A stretch of 64,000 nucleotides of DNA, from positions 46,448,147-46,512,146 of the forward strand of contig CM055110.1 in assembly GCA_029204225.1 (NCBI GenBank), written 5' to 3'. Shown in pieces: positions 35,226 through 46,790 of this stretch. The DNA comes from Diphasiastrum complanatum (Eukaryota; Streptophyta; Lycopodiopsida; Lycopodiales; Lycopodiaceae). The position numbers were made by a program, and so were the translations under genes. The notes beneath the pieces are model-generated. The model was given only the letters and a program-made list of their open reading frames with translations. It searched no databases and was not told where the DNA came from. Each line of letters opens with the position of its first letter. Positions within the stretch are counted from its first letter, which is position 1.

Positions 35226-35674
35226 TGTTAGGGAACCAACGCCCTTGGGTCCCAAACCTAAACTTGAGACTGGACGATGACTGGGCCTGTTGACTTGACC
35301 GGTGACTCGTGAACCTGCATGGTTGCCACGTGTCGTGATATAGGATGTGCGCATGGCTTGGAGTCTGCCATCGTGGAGGTATACAAGGGGAGGAGGACTC
35401 ATTTGCCATCCATTCTATCTACCTAGGAGGAGGTGGATGGAGAGCGGTGTGCACAGCCAGGATGAGTGCTAGCTTGAGGCGGGAGATGGCTGAGAGCCTA
35501 GGCAATGGTATGGGACACTGTCTAGGATGGATGTCGGATCTTGCTTGTTACAGTCACAGGCCAGGGCACGGAGGGTGGACCTGGATTGGGTCCTACGGTG
35601 GGGTGGAAGTGAATCATTCGGTCTCTTGGTGGTTAACCGGCACCTGGAGGTATGCGCTATGAAAGAGTCTAACA
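35226..35674 (+). repeat. Gypsy-like 5' LTR with primer site
   Basis: 449 bp, TGTTAGGGAACC...GAGTCTAACA, followed by tatggtgtcagagcc, a tRNA-Met-type primer site with a g for a. No paired LTR or protein domain of this element is visible, so it is a truncated copy. Confidence 0.7.
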
Positions 35675-37883
35675 TATGGTGTCAGAGCCACTGTATGCCG
35701 AAAGCAGGTGTGTTGATCCGAAAGGGTTTTTCTTGTAAAGCTTTGATCTTTTTTGAAATTCATAAATTAGGCGGGAAATGTGTTTTTATTCACAATTTAT
35801 TCCTTCTAACATCGGTTTTGATGTTTTTTGAGTTAAAAAAATAATCAAGCTCTGACCCCTCCGCGTGCTGCCATGTGGCATTGTCCTGGAGCGGACAGGT
35901 GGCAACAGGCAGTAGACAGTACTTCCGCGAGGGTCTGGACGACGGACTGCTGTTCCGCGGGGCCTTACAACAGAAAAAAAACAATTCCGCTGGACAACGG
36001 CGGTTTGGTAGCTGTCCGCAGCAGTGCTATCGAATTGAGAATATAGAAAGCTAAGATCGTTAAATCAAGGTTTACCAACCTAGTAATCCTCGATGGTCTT
36101 CTACAACTCAAAATAAATCAAAATCAGCAACATGCAATCAACACGCAAGCAAATACAGTGACATGCAATCAACATGCAAGTAAATATGGCAACATGCAAG
36201 CAATCTGAAAAATTCTAGAGGCATGCATGCAACATGCATGGACTAGTACTTGCACATCCAAAAGTAAATTGCTATCAAATTGTGAATTTGCTTACATGCA
36301 ATGAATAGATCAAATTTTTGAAGTAATCGGATCTGCTGGCTATGGAGGGCAGCGAGCAAGATGAAGAGGATGCGATCAGAAAATTACATGAATCTCATAT
36401 CAGAAACTTGCTACATAAACTAGAATGATAGTATATGCTGTAGGGAGCATTCTAACATCAATAATCCTTGAAATTGCTCCTCCAATTGGGTCGATTAGAT
36501 CACGAATGCTTGCTGTCCACGAATTCCCAGCAAAAAGAACACTACATTAGCAAGAATATAAAGCAATAAATCAGATCCATGAAGACACCAATCTAGGATA
36601 GCATTATACTAGCATTGATTAGCAAGAGGTTCTACCACACAAGAGAGAGCAAATCATAATAGAATATGAGAGAAAGGTTTCTCCATCCAAAATTGCGCCC
36701 ACTAGGAGGAGGAGGCTTCTTTTATAGATATAGAGCAAACAATTGTGTGATGTACATGGCTTCCAAGTGTCAAAAGTAGGTGTAGTAGGTGTCCCACATG
36801 CTAAGCATGCACTTTCTCTCTTCATGCAATGATACTTGGCATGATTTGCCTTGATCCACAAAGTTTCCTATCTATGAAAAATGCGCCCTCCTACAACATA
36901 AAAATTCATATAGTTCCAACATATGGTTGGCAGCATGTGAAATTGCCCCTAAGGACCCATGTACAAACTTGTTGGGCCTACTCAAGGTTAAAAAACCTTT
37001 ACAATAAATTTTTATAATGTTTTACAAACTTGGAAAGCCTATTTTAAACTTTGAGAGAATACAACGCAAATTAATATTGCGTGGTGCTAAAATACATAGT
37101 GAAATTGATCAAACTTAAACCATGACAAGCAGTTGAGGGGGTCAAACCAGCGAAGGAGGGGGTGGTACGCTGGCCGCCAGCTGGCAGGTGGTCCAGGTCA
37201 TCTATGAGGAGGCTTAGGTGGCAAAGTAATGCCACTTGGCAGGTCTGGATCAAGCATGAAAAGGGTGGTGTGCATCCCCTATGCTAAGTTTCATGAGAAA
37301 AGAAGGTGATTGGATGGATCATGGTAGTTTGTTACGTTTTTCTCTTTGGAGTTCCAAAATCCCTATAGTAACTAGTCTTATATAATATGCATTCATAGTT
37401 CACAGTAGATTGCAATGTGTTTTGATTTTTTTTACATCCTTAAACTGTGATTCTTTTCCCACCCTAACGCATACATACATAAAAACCACAAAAAACCATC
37501 GATGGTGTTGCATTGAGCTTTTTTGGCAGCAATGCTACCCTAAGATAACCTTTTAAACTTCTTCCTTCTCCAACAATGTTACAATATAGTTTTTGCACAA
37601 CCAGAACACGTTGCATCTACCTATTAAGCTACTTTGTTTAAGCTAGGAAATCACAATAGACAATAATAGTAAACTCCCGCCAAAGACATACGATTCCAAA
37701 ATCTCTTAGCTACAGCAACAATATTGTTCAGTAGAGGACATCATGGAGAGAATGGAACAAACCTATTGGATAACAGCAAGCGGCAAGAGACAAATTTTAG
37801 GATTTATGGTCAAGAACTACCAATAAATATGGAAACCGATATGGACATGACAAATCCTGTTCCGCCGATGTCGTTTGATCAAG
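35675..37883. other. Truncated retroelement leader and LTR-like sequence
   Basis: 35675-36040 is probably the leader of the preceding LTR. 36050-36995 has LTR-like features on the minus strand (tctataaaag TATA box near 36720, gttaaatcaagg end near 36058) and short acatgcaatcaacatgcaag repeats, but no partner. An open stretch at 37724-37888 (RIYGQELPINMETDMDMTNP, then MSFDQDD) reads to the target site of the next element. I could not assign it to a gene. Confidence 0.4.
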
Positions 37884-37888
37884 ATGAC

Positions 37889-38380
37889 TATAAAGTCCTC
37901 AATCCAAGGATCCTATTCTAAGCATGCCAATCACAAGCAACACAAGGGAACTTGATGGTGGACAAACCAACCCAACCAGACCTAGATCGAACGGATCTAG
38001 CCCCCAAGCTATGGATCAATCACATAGAGAGGAATGAGGCATCATACCAACAACATCCTGCCACCGGTCATGCTATCAAGCATACACTAGTGAGAGCCCA
38101 ATAGGTATACTTATACCCTCCAAGGCCCATGCACCACTAGTAGTGCACTGTGACACCTCACAGGACACCTCTACAGCCTATCTGGGCCACGTCATCCAGT
38201 TCCCCAATGACTGATAGACCCATACAAATCCACCATCAAGTGTTTAGGCCTACAACCATTAATTATGACCACGTACACATAAGGGCCCCAAATCCCTTAT
38301 AGTCACAATTAACTTACGGGTTGTCGGTCCACCGGTCTCTAGCGTGGACACACTACCCGAGACCAGTCATGGGCATGACA
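37889..38380 (-). repeat. TRIM-like element 3' LTR
   Basis: 492 bp; pairs with 38609-39103, with scattered differences. Confidence 0.88.
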
Positions 38381-38608
38381 TTCTTCCCCCCTTATTCAAG
38401 TTCTGTCCTCAGAACTTAAAACTGGGAAAGTCTCTCCTTAAGCTTCCTTTCTATTTCCAGGAATCGTTCGATCTAGGTTTGGTTGGGTTGGTTTGTCCAC
38501 CATCAGGTTCCCTTGTGTTGCTTGTGATTGGCATGCTTAGAATAGGATCCTTGGATTGAGGACTTTGTATTGGTCTGATACCAATACAAAGTCCTTGGAT
38601 CAGACCAA

Positions 38609-39103
38609 TACAAAGTCCTCAATCCAAGGATCCTATTCTAAGCATGCCAATCACAAGCAACACAAGGGAACCTGATGGTGGACAAACCAACCAACCAAAC
38701 CTAGATCGAATGGATCTAGCCCCCAAGCTATGGATCAATCACACAGAGAGGAATGAGGCATCATACCAGTAGCATCCTGCCACCGGTCATGCTATCAAGC
38801 ATACACTAGTGAGAGCCCAATAGGTATACTTATACCCTCCAAGGCCCATGCACCACTAGTAGTGCACTGTGACACCTCATTGGACACCTCTGCAGCCTAT
38901 CTGGGCCACGTCATCCAGTTCCCCAATGACTCACTGATAGACCCATACAAATCCACCATCAAGTGTTTAGGCCTACAACCATTAATTATGACCATGTACA
39001 CATAAGGGCCCCAAATCCCTTATAGTCACAATTAACTTACGGGTTGTCGGTCTACCGGTCTCTAGCATGGACACGCTACCCGAGACCAGTCATGGGCATG
39101 ACA
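38609..39103 (-). repeat. TRIM-like element 5' LTR
   Basis: 495 bp; ends next to the hairpin and a TGGTATCAGACC primer-like motif. Confidence 0.88.
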
Positions 39104-39108
39104 ATGAC

Positions 39109-39852
39109 CCTTCGTCCCAGATAGAAGGCAGTTAGGGCAAGGGAAATGGACTGGTTTTGCAACTTTCCGTTAGACGACTAAGATTCTCCGAATGGGGTCT
39201 GTTTCCCGTGCTCTATAACAGAAGGCCAAGAATCAAAGATATATGACACCATTGGATCAAATGGGATCATTTGAATCAACTTGGCTTTGTGAATAGGATA
39301 TGTAGAACAGATATCAAGAGCATCAGTCAAGCAACGTAATTCGATACATTGCACACATTGATATGCATACGCTCAGACTTGATTTTGTTTCATTAAAGTC
39401 TAGGACTCCCAGAGTACTTTTCACCACCTCCACATGAGAGAATGGTCAGACATTTTTTCCATGCCTACATATCAAATTTTCCTAAACCCTAAACTTGTAA
39501 AAAATATCGGTTTTTGAATGTGTTCGCAAATTTTTTGAAACTTCGATCTAATGGGATAATAACAGCCTAAACCTAGCAAAACTGATTTAAAAAATTAATA
39601 TTAATTATACTAGATATTGTGTATCTATACAATATCTAGATATTGTTTTCCCGACATCTCTGTTTTAGTAATATTGTGTATCTATACAATATCTAGATAC
39701 TGTATAGATACATATACAGATATATAATATAGATAAAATATATACATATTGTATCTATATTATATGACATATAATATATAAAAAACCAAAAAAAAATCAC
39801 CACAACGTTCCGGAACGTCCAGCTGGCGGAATGCGTTCCACCAACATCTACG

Positions 39853-39884
<32 letters not shown>
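39109..39884. other. AT-rich spacer ending in TTCCGG words and a (TA)n tract
   Basis: A short direct repeat atattgtgtatctatacaat appears near 39612 and 39672. 39803-39842 reads acgttccggaacgtccagctggcggaatgcgttcca, a terminal-repeat word of the TTCCGGAACG type. It is followed by the (TA)n tract that borders element A2. Confidence 0.6.
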
Positions 39885-40133
39885 CATAGTACCCTCTAGT
39901 ACCGCTGGTATGGTACCGCCGGTACCATATCAGTGGTACCGCCGATACGGTACCGCCCTGGGATCCGCGGTACCAGGGCGGTACCATTTTTAATATTTTT
40001 TTATTTTTTAATATATTTTTAGTAATTTTTTTTTGCATATTAACTACCAAAAAAGGACAAAATAAAGTAAAAAAAGGGGGTTCTGGGTGTAAAAAAAGAG
40101 GGTACAGTACATGATGCAGGGGACTGTTGCAGT

Positions 40134-40360
40134 GGCACATGGGCACTGCGAGTGAGCAGACCGAGGGGCCAATGGGAGACCAACACAGGGGGGTAGCATC
40201 ACATGGGGGCAAGTACAGAGGCACATGGGCATTGTGGGTGAGCAGACCATGGGCCCAATGGGAGACCAACACAGGGGGGAGCATCACATGGGGGCAGGTA
40301 CGGAGGCACATGGAGGGATGATGGGGATCCACATGGCCGATCAGGCTGTGGGGATAAATA
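40134..40360 (+). promoter_or_regulatory. Promoter of the A2 accessory gene: CCAAT minisatellite and TATA-like box
   Basis: Two full units and a partial unit with an 85-86-bp period start at ggcacatggg (40134, 40220, 40305). Each full unit contains ccaatgggagaccaacacag (CCAAT at 40169 and 40255). A TATA-like gataaata lies at 40353-40360, about 170 bp before the ATG. The spacer holds gctgtgagag and gagagcc repeats. The same layout precedes the A1 and A3 copies. Confidence 0.62.
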
Positions 40361-40533
40361 GGCACTCACAATGCCATTGTGGTCGGCATTTTCAGAGGCT
40401 GTGAGAGGGCTAGTGATAGACAGTGAGAGAGCAAGCGAGAGCCGGTGACAGGCTGTGAGAGGCTGTTTGAGAGCCAGGGTGCTGTGAGAGGGTGTTCAAG
40501 GATCAGGGTGCTGTGAGGAGAAGGTCGATCGAG

Positions 40534-40899
40534 ATGGCTGAGCGAATACCACCGAAGCCCGAGGGCGAAGCCAGGAGAAAGCTTGAGGAAGATATCCGAA
40601 GGCACAACGAGAGGCATCGGAAGCAAGAGGCAGATATCCGAGAGATGCTGCGACAGACTCGACAGAGAAATCCGGAACCGGAGCCACCCGCCCCCGCTGT
40701 GGATCCTGTCCCCGCTGTCGAGCTGGATCTGGATGAGCAGATCGGAATGAATTTCACACGACGGCAGCTCATCATGGTCAGGGAAAGGGCGGCCAGACGT
40801 CAGGCTAACCAGGAGGCAGCTCGGGCTAACCGGGAGGCAGAGCAAGAGCGACAAAACAATGCACCAGACGAGGGCGAGGAGTCGGTGGAGGATCAGTGA
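40534..40899 (+). CDS. Accessory gene of hAT element A2 (unknown function)
   Basis: 121 codons from the ATG at 40534 (MAERIPPKPEGEARRKLEED) to TGA at 40899. It is very polar. An N-terminal predicted coiled coil (residues about 12-50, rich in E, R, K, Q) is followed by a Pro/Ala stretch, then ELDLDEQIGMNFTRRQLIMV. A second Arg/Glu/Ala helix leads to an acidic end, EGEESVEDQ. No known domain was recognised. It runs convergent to the transposase and has its own CCAAT array and TATA-like box upstream. The A3 copy is intact too, with about six base differences over 366 bp. It may partner or regulate the transposase, as MURB does in MuDR; that is inference. Confidence 0.72.
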   Translation: MAERIPPKPEGEARRKLEEDIRRHNERHRKQEADIREMLRQTRQRNPEPEPPAPAVDPVPAVELDLDEQIGMNFTRRQLIMVRERAARRQANQEAARANREAEQERQNNAPDEGEESVEDQ

Positions 40900-41422
40900 G
40901 AGATGTTTAGAATAGATGAGGTCCACCCGTATGTGGCGGACTGTTGCTATGTAGTTTTCGGCAGTTTATGATGCAGCAAATAACTAGATGGCTGCTTAAA
41001 AAAATGACAGTATATGTGATGTTATCCTGATACAACGGTTGAATATATACATAGTTGTTTTTTGTGCAACGCGAGCCTGGTCATGTAAGATGCAATGTTT
41101 GTAATTTTTTTAAATGCAGATGTATTACATGTGTTTATTCAATGTCGTTTGGGGTGTAGGGGTGATTGCTGTGCTCATGATGTAGGTGCATATATGTGAA
41201 GCTAGCATTCACTTCAAACGAAATTAAATGAAAATAGGATTCACACACACACATAGAATTCTTCAACATAAAATAAAGCATCACATGTACAGAGCGACAT
41301 ACGCACAATGTGCAGCAAATAATGTAGGCCAAACACTGTATATAATGTGAAAAATCATCTGAGTACAATGGTAGACCGACTGCTAGAGACAAACTACTGA
41401 AACTAAAACAATAGAGCCACAA

Positions 41423-44400
41423 TCAATGCTCTGGCTCTGACTCAGACGAATGCTCTGGAGACAACTCAGGGCCCCGAGCTGACTCTCGCAGCCGATATCT
41501 CTGCCTGTCTGGAACTGGCATGGGCTGTGTATCCGAGGGGAAAGACTCGTCATCCTCATCCTCCCAATCAGCCTCCGCATCAGCCCCCAAGCAGGCCAAA
41601 CCAACAACACCTGCTCCAACTGGCTGTGATACTGCACCTCTACCTGTACCTGGAGCCCTGCGTGGTCGTCCTCTCCTCCCTGGCAGTTTCTGTGCCTTGC
41701 CTTTCTTGTTCGGTGCACCCTTGGGCCTGCCTGGTCTCTTGCGGACAAGAGGAGCTGTCAATGCCTCGTCACCCCCATGCAAATCACCTGGCTGGCTAGG
41801 CTGGGCCAAAGCTGAGGCCGGCTGGGATAGGGAAGCAAAAGAGGGAACTCCCTGTGCAACTGAGCGAGGAGGATGAGCTCGTGGAGTTTGTGCCCGTGGG
41901 GCTGCTGCAGGTGGAGGAACTGGCTGTGCAGGAGGCGAGTACAGTGGCGATATGTACTGAAAGGGGCGCTGTGGTGGCCGGTACTGGTACATCCTGGGTG
42001 CTGCCAAAGGAGGAGGATGTGACGTGGGTGCTGCCACTGGAGGAGCCACTGTGGATGTGGGCGCTGCAAGAGAAAACCTGGGCACAGATGGTGGCCTGCC
42101 ATGGAGACCTGGTGCTGCAGAAGTGGACGGCGATGGAGGGGATGCAGGCCTAAATGGCATCGGTGGCACTGGAGGAGCTGTGCGACGCACATACACCCTC
42201 TGAGGAGCTGGAGGAACTGTAGGCACCTCATGCGGCTGCTCTGGCTGGGACTCTGTGTGTGGCATGCTGGCAAGAGATGATGGGGGCGCCCTGACACTCG
42301 GCATCTGCTGGGCCTCTGAATCCAATGTGGCAACCAAGTCGGCCAACTGGGCATCCGAATACAAATGCTCTGGGCTCTGGGACTCATCCTGTGCACCAGC
42401 CTCTAAATCATCCTGTGCACCGACCTCTGAATCATCCTGTGCACCAACCCCTGAATCAACCCAAGCCTCATCCCGTGCCTCATCATGTGCACCCTGTAGA
42501 CCCTGCATGGCCTCCCAATCTGTGCAATGAAAGTCATCAGGTGCCTCCTCTGGTGTGCTGTCGTAGTAACGGCCATGACTCTGTGCTGCACGCATCCAAA
42601 CATCTGCGGGACCAGCATCTAAACCACTCTGCCCTCTATCAAGAGCCTCCTCCATCATGTCGACATAGGTAGGTATGCCACTGCCCCCCCCTGTGTGCCC
42701 TGCCTGTCTGCCGGTATAACCTGTGCCATGTGTCCCACCTCTGCCACGTGATGCACCTGTGACCCCTGCCCGTGGCGTGTGCCCTGCACCTGTATAATCT
42801 GCCTCATCCCTCTCTGGTCTGGCAAACACAACCCGAATGGGCTCATCCTCATCATGCTCATCCTCTGACACTGGCTCATTTGCCTCATACAATGGGGGCT
42901 CTCTGTGCTCAAGCCCAAGCTCTCTCTCTCTCATCTCGGCAAGCTCCCTCTCTCTCTCTGCCATCAACTGTGTGCCCAGGTCATCTGCAGGCATGGGATG
43001 GGTGCTGTCCGTAGGCAAGTCAACCTGGCGCTCCAAATCAGATATCTTCGTCTGCAAGGTTTAAAATTTGCATGTCAGAGAGACAACTTTTTCAAGAAAT
43101 GAAACCAACATACCAGGAGTCAACCAACATGCTATGAAAGATTAGCTTATCACCTGCAATGCGCTCGTAATGGTCGGAAGCCTCCTGGCGAGACGTGCGT
43201 TGGTGCTACAGAACACCAACCGCTCCAACTGACTCACTGACAACCGGTTTCTTCTCCTCGTGTGAATCAGTGCCCATGTGCTCCAATTACGCTCACACAC
43301 AGAGGCAGCACAGTCCTGTGGTGCGTGCATTGAAATACTTCAGCACATTGTGGCAAAGGTGAAACTTCAACGAAACACAAAAAATGGAGGATAAAATGAG
43401 ATGCATACCTGAGAAAGGACACGCAGTGCAAGACGCTGTATAGATGGGTATGTGCTACCGAACATGGTCCACCAGGTAATGGGTAGCTGCCTCCTCTCTG
43501 GATCCTGGGCAGCCGGGTGGCCGAATGTGCCCATGCCGAAACGAAATGCAGCGAGCTCCTCCATGAGCCTGATAGGATCCAAACCTATGTGTGGACCCAC
43601 CCTGTGAATGTACTGAAGCCAATCGGCCTCGAGCTCCCTGTCTGCGATCTGTGTCGGAGAGAGGAAGAGGGGATGCAGCATGTGTGCAACGCTGTGGATA
43701 CTCCTGTGGAAGTAGTTCCATCGCGTCTCCCATATGAACTTCAGCTCTGTCATCCTGCAGGTGAGGGGCATGTGGTTTAGGGCATTACGAAAAAGCTTAA
43801 CATTGACAGAAAAACAAACTAGCAAGTACTAAAAAGATAAAGGTCAATTGCACCACTGTACCGCTTACCTCTCTGGCTGCAAGATGGGTAGCTGCAGGAA
43901 CTGTCCAATCCGGTCCATGAGCTCATACACCAGTCCAAGTGTCGACCCCTCGTTGTCAGCCATGCGGAGCACAATGTAGAGTGGTCGAAGCAGTCCTGAC
44001 AATGTCTGTGCATCCCTCCAGAACTGGTCTCCCCTCACCGTGGAAGAAAAGTGCTCCCCATCCTCAGTGTGCGGAAATGTACTGGCACCCCAAAGATCAC
44101 TGGCAACCATCTGTAGAAGCTGGGCCCTGCACCTGATCAAACGGTCGATGACCACCAAGTCGAATGCAAAGCGCGTGGGGGCTGGCTTACGGAGGTCCAG
44201 ATGGCTAAACACCCAGAACATGGCAAGAACACGCCTCTTTCTGGTGACAAAAGTCACCAGGAAGAGGGCCTCCCGGACGATGGCTCTAACCCAGGGAAGT
44301 GCCCCAATCTCCCCCATCAAAAGGTCTATGCCGTGGGCTGCACAGGGGGTATGAACAATATGAGGGAACTCGGCCTCTAGCAGTACACCCATCTGAATGC

Positions 44401-45742
44401 AGTTCGTGGCATTGTCCGTCACCACCGTGACGACATGCTGTGGGCCTATGGCTAGGATGGAAGACCTGATGACATCAAACATGAACTCTGCAGATATGAC
44501 TCTCCCCCCCCTGCTGCAATCCACTGCCCTCAAAAACTGTGTGCCCATGCAGCTGGAGACCAGTATGTTGAGGATCGGCCTCCTCCTGACATCAGTCCAG
44601 CCATCGGACATGATGCTGCAACCGTAAGTGGCCCAGTGCCGATGCAGAGGCTCCATCTCTCTAGACAAGGACTCGACCCTATCCCTCAGCATGTGTGTGC
44701 GGACAACCTCTGAACTAGGGACTCTCCAGCTAGGGCTGACAGACTGTGCAAGGCGGAAGGCCCTTCTGAAGGGCTCAGAGTCGGTGATGGCAAAGGGCAG
44801 GTTCAGCTCGTAAACCAGACTGGCCACGGCCTGTGTGGCCTCTCTGTCCATGTGCGGCTGATGCGCGCCGCAAATGGTCTGCTGCACGAGGGCTCTCCCT
44901 GGTGGACGACGGGTGGTGGACCTCCAGCACGGTGCACCAACCGTGACGGGAATGGACGATGACGCGACAGGCTGGGCGCTGGTGGATGCATCGGCTGTAG
45001 ACGTGGAATGGGGAGAGTGGGATGCACTGGCAGGGATGGGTGCAGCAGCATAGGTGGGGTGCACTGGTGGAGGGGCAACATCTGGCATGGGGTACGAAAA
45101 CTGCTGGCTGAGGAGGTCATCCGGATGGGAAGGGAAGGAAGAAGGGATCTCTTCCACATCCTCGAAGGCCCGCCCAGTACCATCCTGGGCCTGCTCGGGT
45201 GGCGGAGAGTCCATGAGAAAGTCGTAGACTGGTGGAGTGCGAGCAACAGTGGGTGGTGGTGGAACCGCAGTGGCAACTGTCGGACGCGATGGGACGGGAT
45301 CCACCGGAATCTGAGCAGATGGGGGTGCATGAGGCAGAGCTGTCTGAGGGGCAAAGGGACCAGAGGAGGATGCACTCCCTCTCCTCGTGCGTGCCAGCCA
45401 AGCAGGCAGCAACTCTGGGTTAGTCACATAAGGAGCGGTGCAAAATCGGAGAACGCCCTCCGAAATGGTGTTCTCCCCTGCCACGAGCCGCGGCCCGTAG
45501 GTGTCCAGTAGTCGCTGCCTGTCGGGGACGGTCATGCTGCCACAAGGGGCAGCATTCAAGGTGGCACCATTTTTGGCGCGTGCACCGAGCAGATGGCCTT
45601 TAAGGCGAGTGAGGGATGCAGCAAACTCGACGAGACAGTATCGGCAGCGCACGATCTTCTGACCGGTCTTGTTGGCCTTGTCGGCAACCCGCCTGACAAT
45701 GTCTACCTCGTCCCACAGACCGGAAAGGTCGGATTGCACCAT
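41423..45742 (-). CDS. hAT transposase of element A2, four exons, intact
   Basis: Exons 45742-43869, 43754-43409, 43315-43154 and 43051-41423 (minus), all GT-AG with matching phases, give 1336 residues from MVQSDLSGLW. A BED-type zinc finger (C33, C36, H50) should bind DNA. A Pro/Ser-rich linker leads to the DUF659-like catalytic core (SDGWTD near residue 379, TDNATNC near 443). Exon 2 continues the core. Exon 3 holds the hAT dimerisation motif CERNWSTWALIHTRRRNRL. Exon 4 (542 residues) is an acidic, low-complexity tail with two AT-hook-like motifs, KRPGRPKG and RGRPRRAP (about residues 1230-1260), and ends SESEPEH. The tail is long for a hAT protein. It should cut and rejoin the element ends. 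The A1 copy is the same gene in decay. Confidence 0.88.
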
Positions 45743-46113
45743 TGCAGATGAAATGAGGGATGGATTGCTGGAAAAAAAACAGCAGGGTTCACTGTTGGAG
45801 AGACGCTGAAAATGGGCGAGTGCAGGGCAAAGGAAATCATATGCAAGGCAGGGCGTTGCGTGGGCGATGGGCGACGCAAGGAATCAAAGGCAGGCAAGAA
45901 AAACCAGCAGCGATGGCAGGGCGGAGAGGGCTCAAAAAAATTTCAGAGGAAATGCAAGGGGGGCGGGTAGGTTTAGGTAAAAAAAAATTAAAAAAAATAT
46001 TAAATAATAAATATATTATTATATTGTGGTACCGCGGTACCATCATGGTACCGCGGTACCAGTATGGTCCCGCGGTACCGGGATCCGCGGTACCCAGTAC
46101 CGCGGGACCTATG
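45743..46113 (-). promoter_or_regulatory. Transposase-side end of A2 with GGTACC cluster
   Basis: Upstream of the transposase ATG. 46027-46105 holds at least four GGTACC or GGTCCC palindromes within 80 bp (ggtaccgcggtaccatcatg, ccgggatccgcggtacc) next to an A/T run at 45980-46020. In hAT elements subterminal repeats of this kind bind transposase. That role is inferred here. Confidence 0.55.
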
Positions 46114-46790
46114 ATATATATATACATATATATATATATATCATAGTACCCTCTAGTACCGCTGGTATGGTACCGCCGGTACCATATCAGTGGTACCGCC
46201 GATACGGTACCGCCCTGGGATCCGCGGTACCAGGGCGGTACCATTTTTAATATTTTTTTATTTTTTAATATATTTTTAGTAATTTTTTTTTGCATATTAA
46301 CTACCAAAAAAGGACAAAATAAAGTAAAAAAAGGGGGTTCTGGGTGTAAAAAAAGAGGGTACAGTACATGATGCAGGGGACTGTTGCAGTGGCACATGGG
46401 CACTGCGAGTGAGCAGACCGAGGGGCCAATGGGAGACCAACACAGAGGGGTAGCATCACATGGGGGCAAGTACAGAGGCACATGGGCATTGTGGGTGAGC
46501 AGACCATGGGCCCAATGGGAGACCAACACAGGGGGGGAGCATCACATGGGGGCAGGTATAGAGGCACATGGAGGGATGATGGGGATCCACATGGCCGATC
46601 AGGCTGTGGGGATAAATAGGCACTCACAATGCCATTGTGGTCGGCATTTTCAGAGGCTGTGAGAGGGCTAGTGATAGACAGTGAGAGAGCAAGCGAGAGC
46701 CGGTGACAGGCTGTGAGAGGCTGTTTGAGAGCCAGGGTGCTATGAGAGGGTGTTCAAGGACCAGGGTGCTGTGAGAGAAGGTCGATCGAG

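Larger units (their letters stand above)
37889..39103 (-). mobile_element. Miniature two-LTR element (TRIM-like), target duplication ATGAC
   Basis: Two LTRs in the same minus orientation (38609-39103 and 37889-38380, about 494 bp each, TGTCATGCCC...GGACTTTGTA) enclose only about 228 bp. atgac flanks both sides (37884-37888 and 39104-39108). A polypurine tract (ggggggaagaa, minus) adjoins the inner edge of the 3' LTR. A TGGTATCAGACC primer-like site lies inside the other LTR. The internal segment has no coding capacity and carries about 115 bp of inverted LTR end (38465-38578), forming a hairpin with 38605-38715. Confidence 0.85.
39885..46113 (-). mobile_element. hAT element A2: complete, two-gene transposon
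   Basis: 6.2 kb bounded by CATAGTACC at 39885 and GGACCTATG at 46113, both inside (TA)n tracts. An 8-bp duplication of alternating AT is therefore possible but cannot be proven there. Both subterminal regions are crowded with GGTACC/GGATCC palindromes followed by A/T runs. It carries a spliced transposase (45742 to 41423, minus) and a convergent accessory gene (40534-40899, plus). All frames checked are intact, so A2 could be autonomous or only recently silenced. A 1.13-kb direct repeat of its accessory-gene end recurs at 46112-47251. Confidence 0.85.

Noticed and set aside
37724-37921. A 65-codon frame as a host exon
   Set aside because: It runs into the LTR at 37889, has no recognised similarity and no clear partner exon; kept only as an unassigned stretch.
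38344-38559. A 71-codon frame as a gene
   Set aside because: It lies across the LTR edge and inverted LTR segment of the miniature element.
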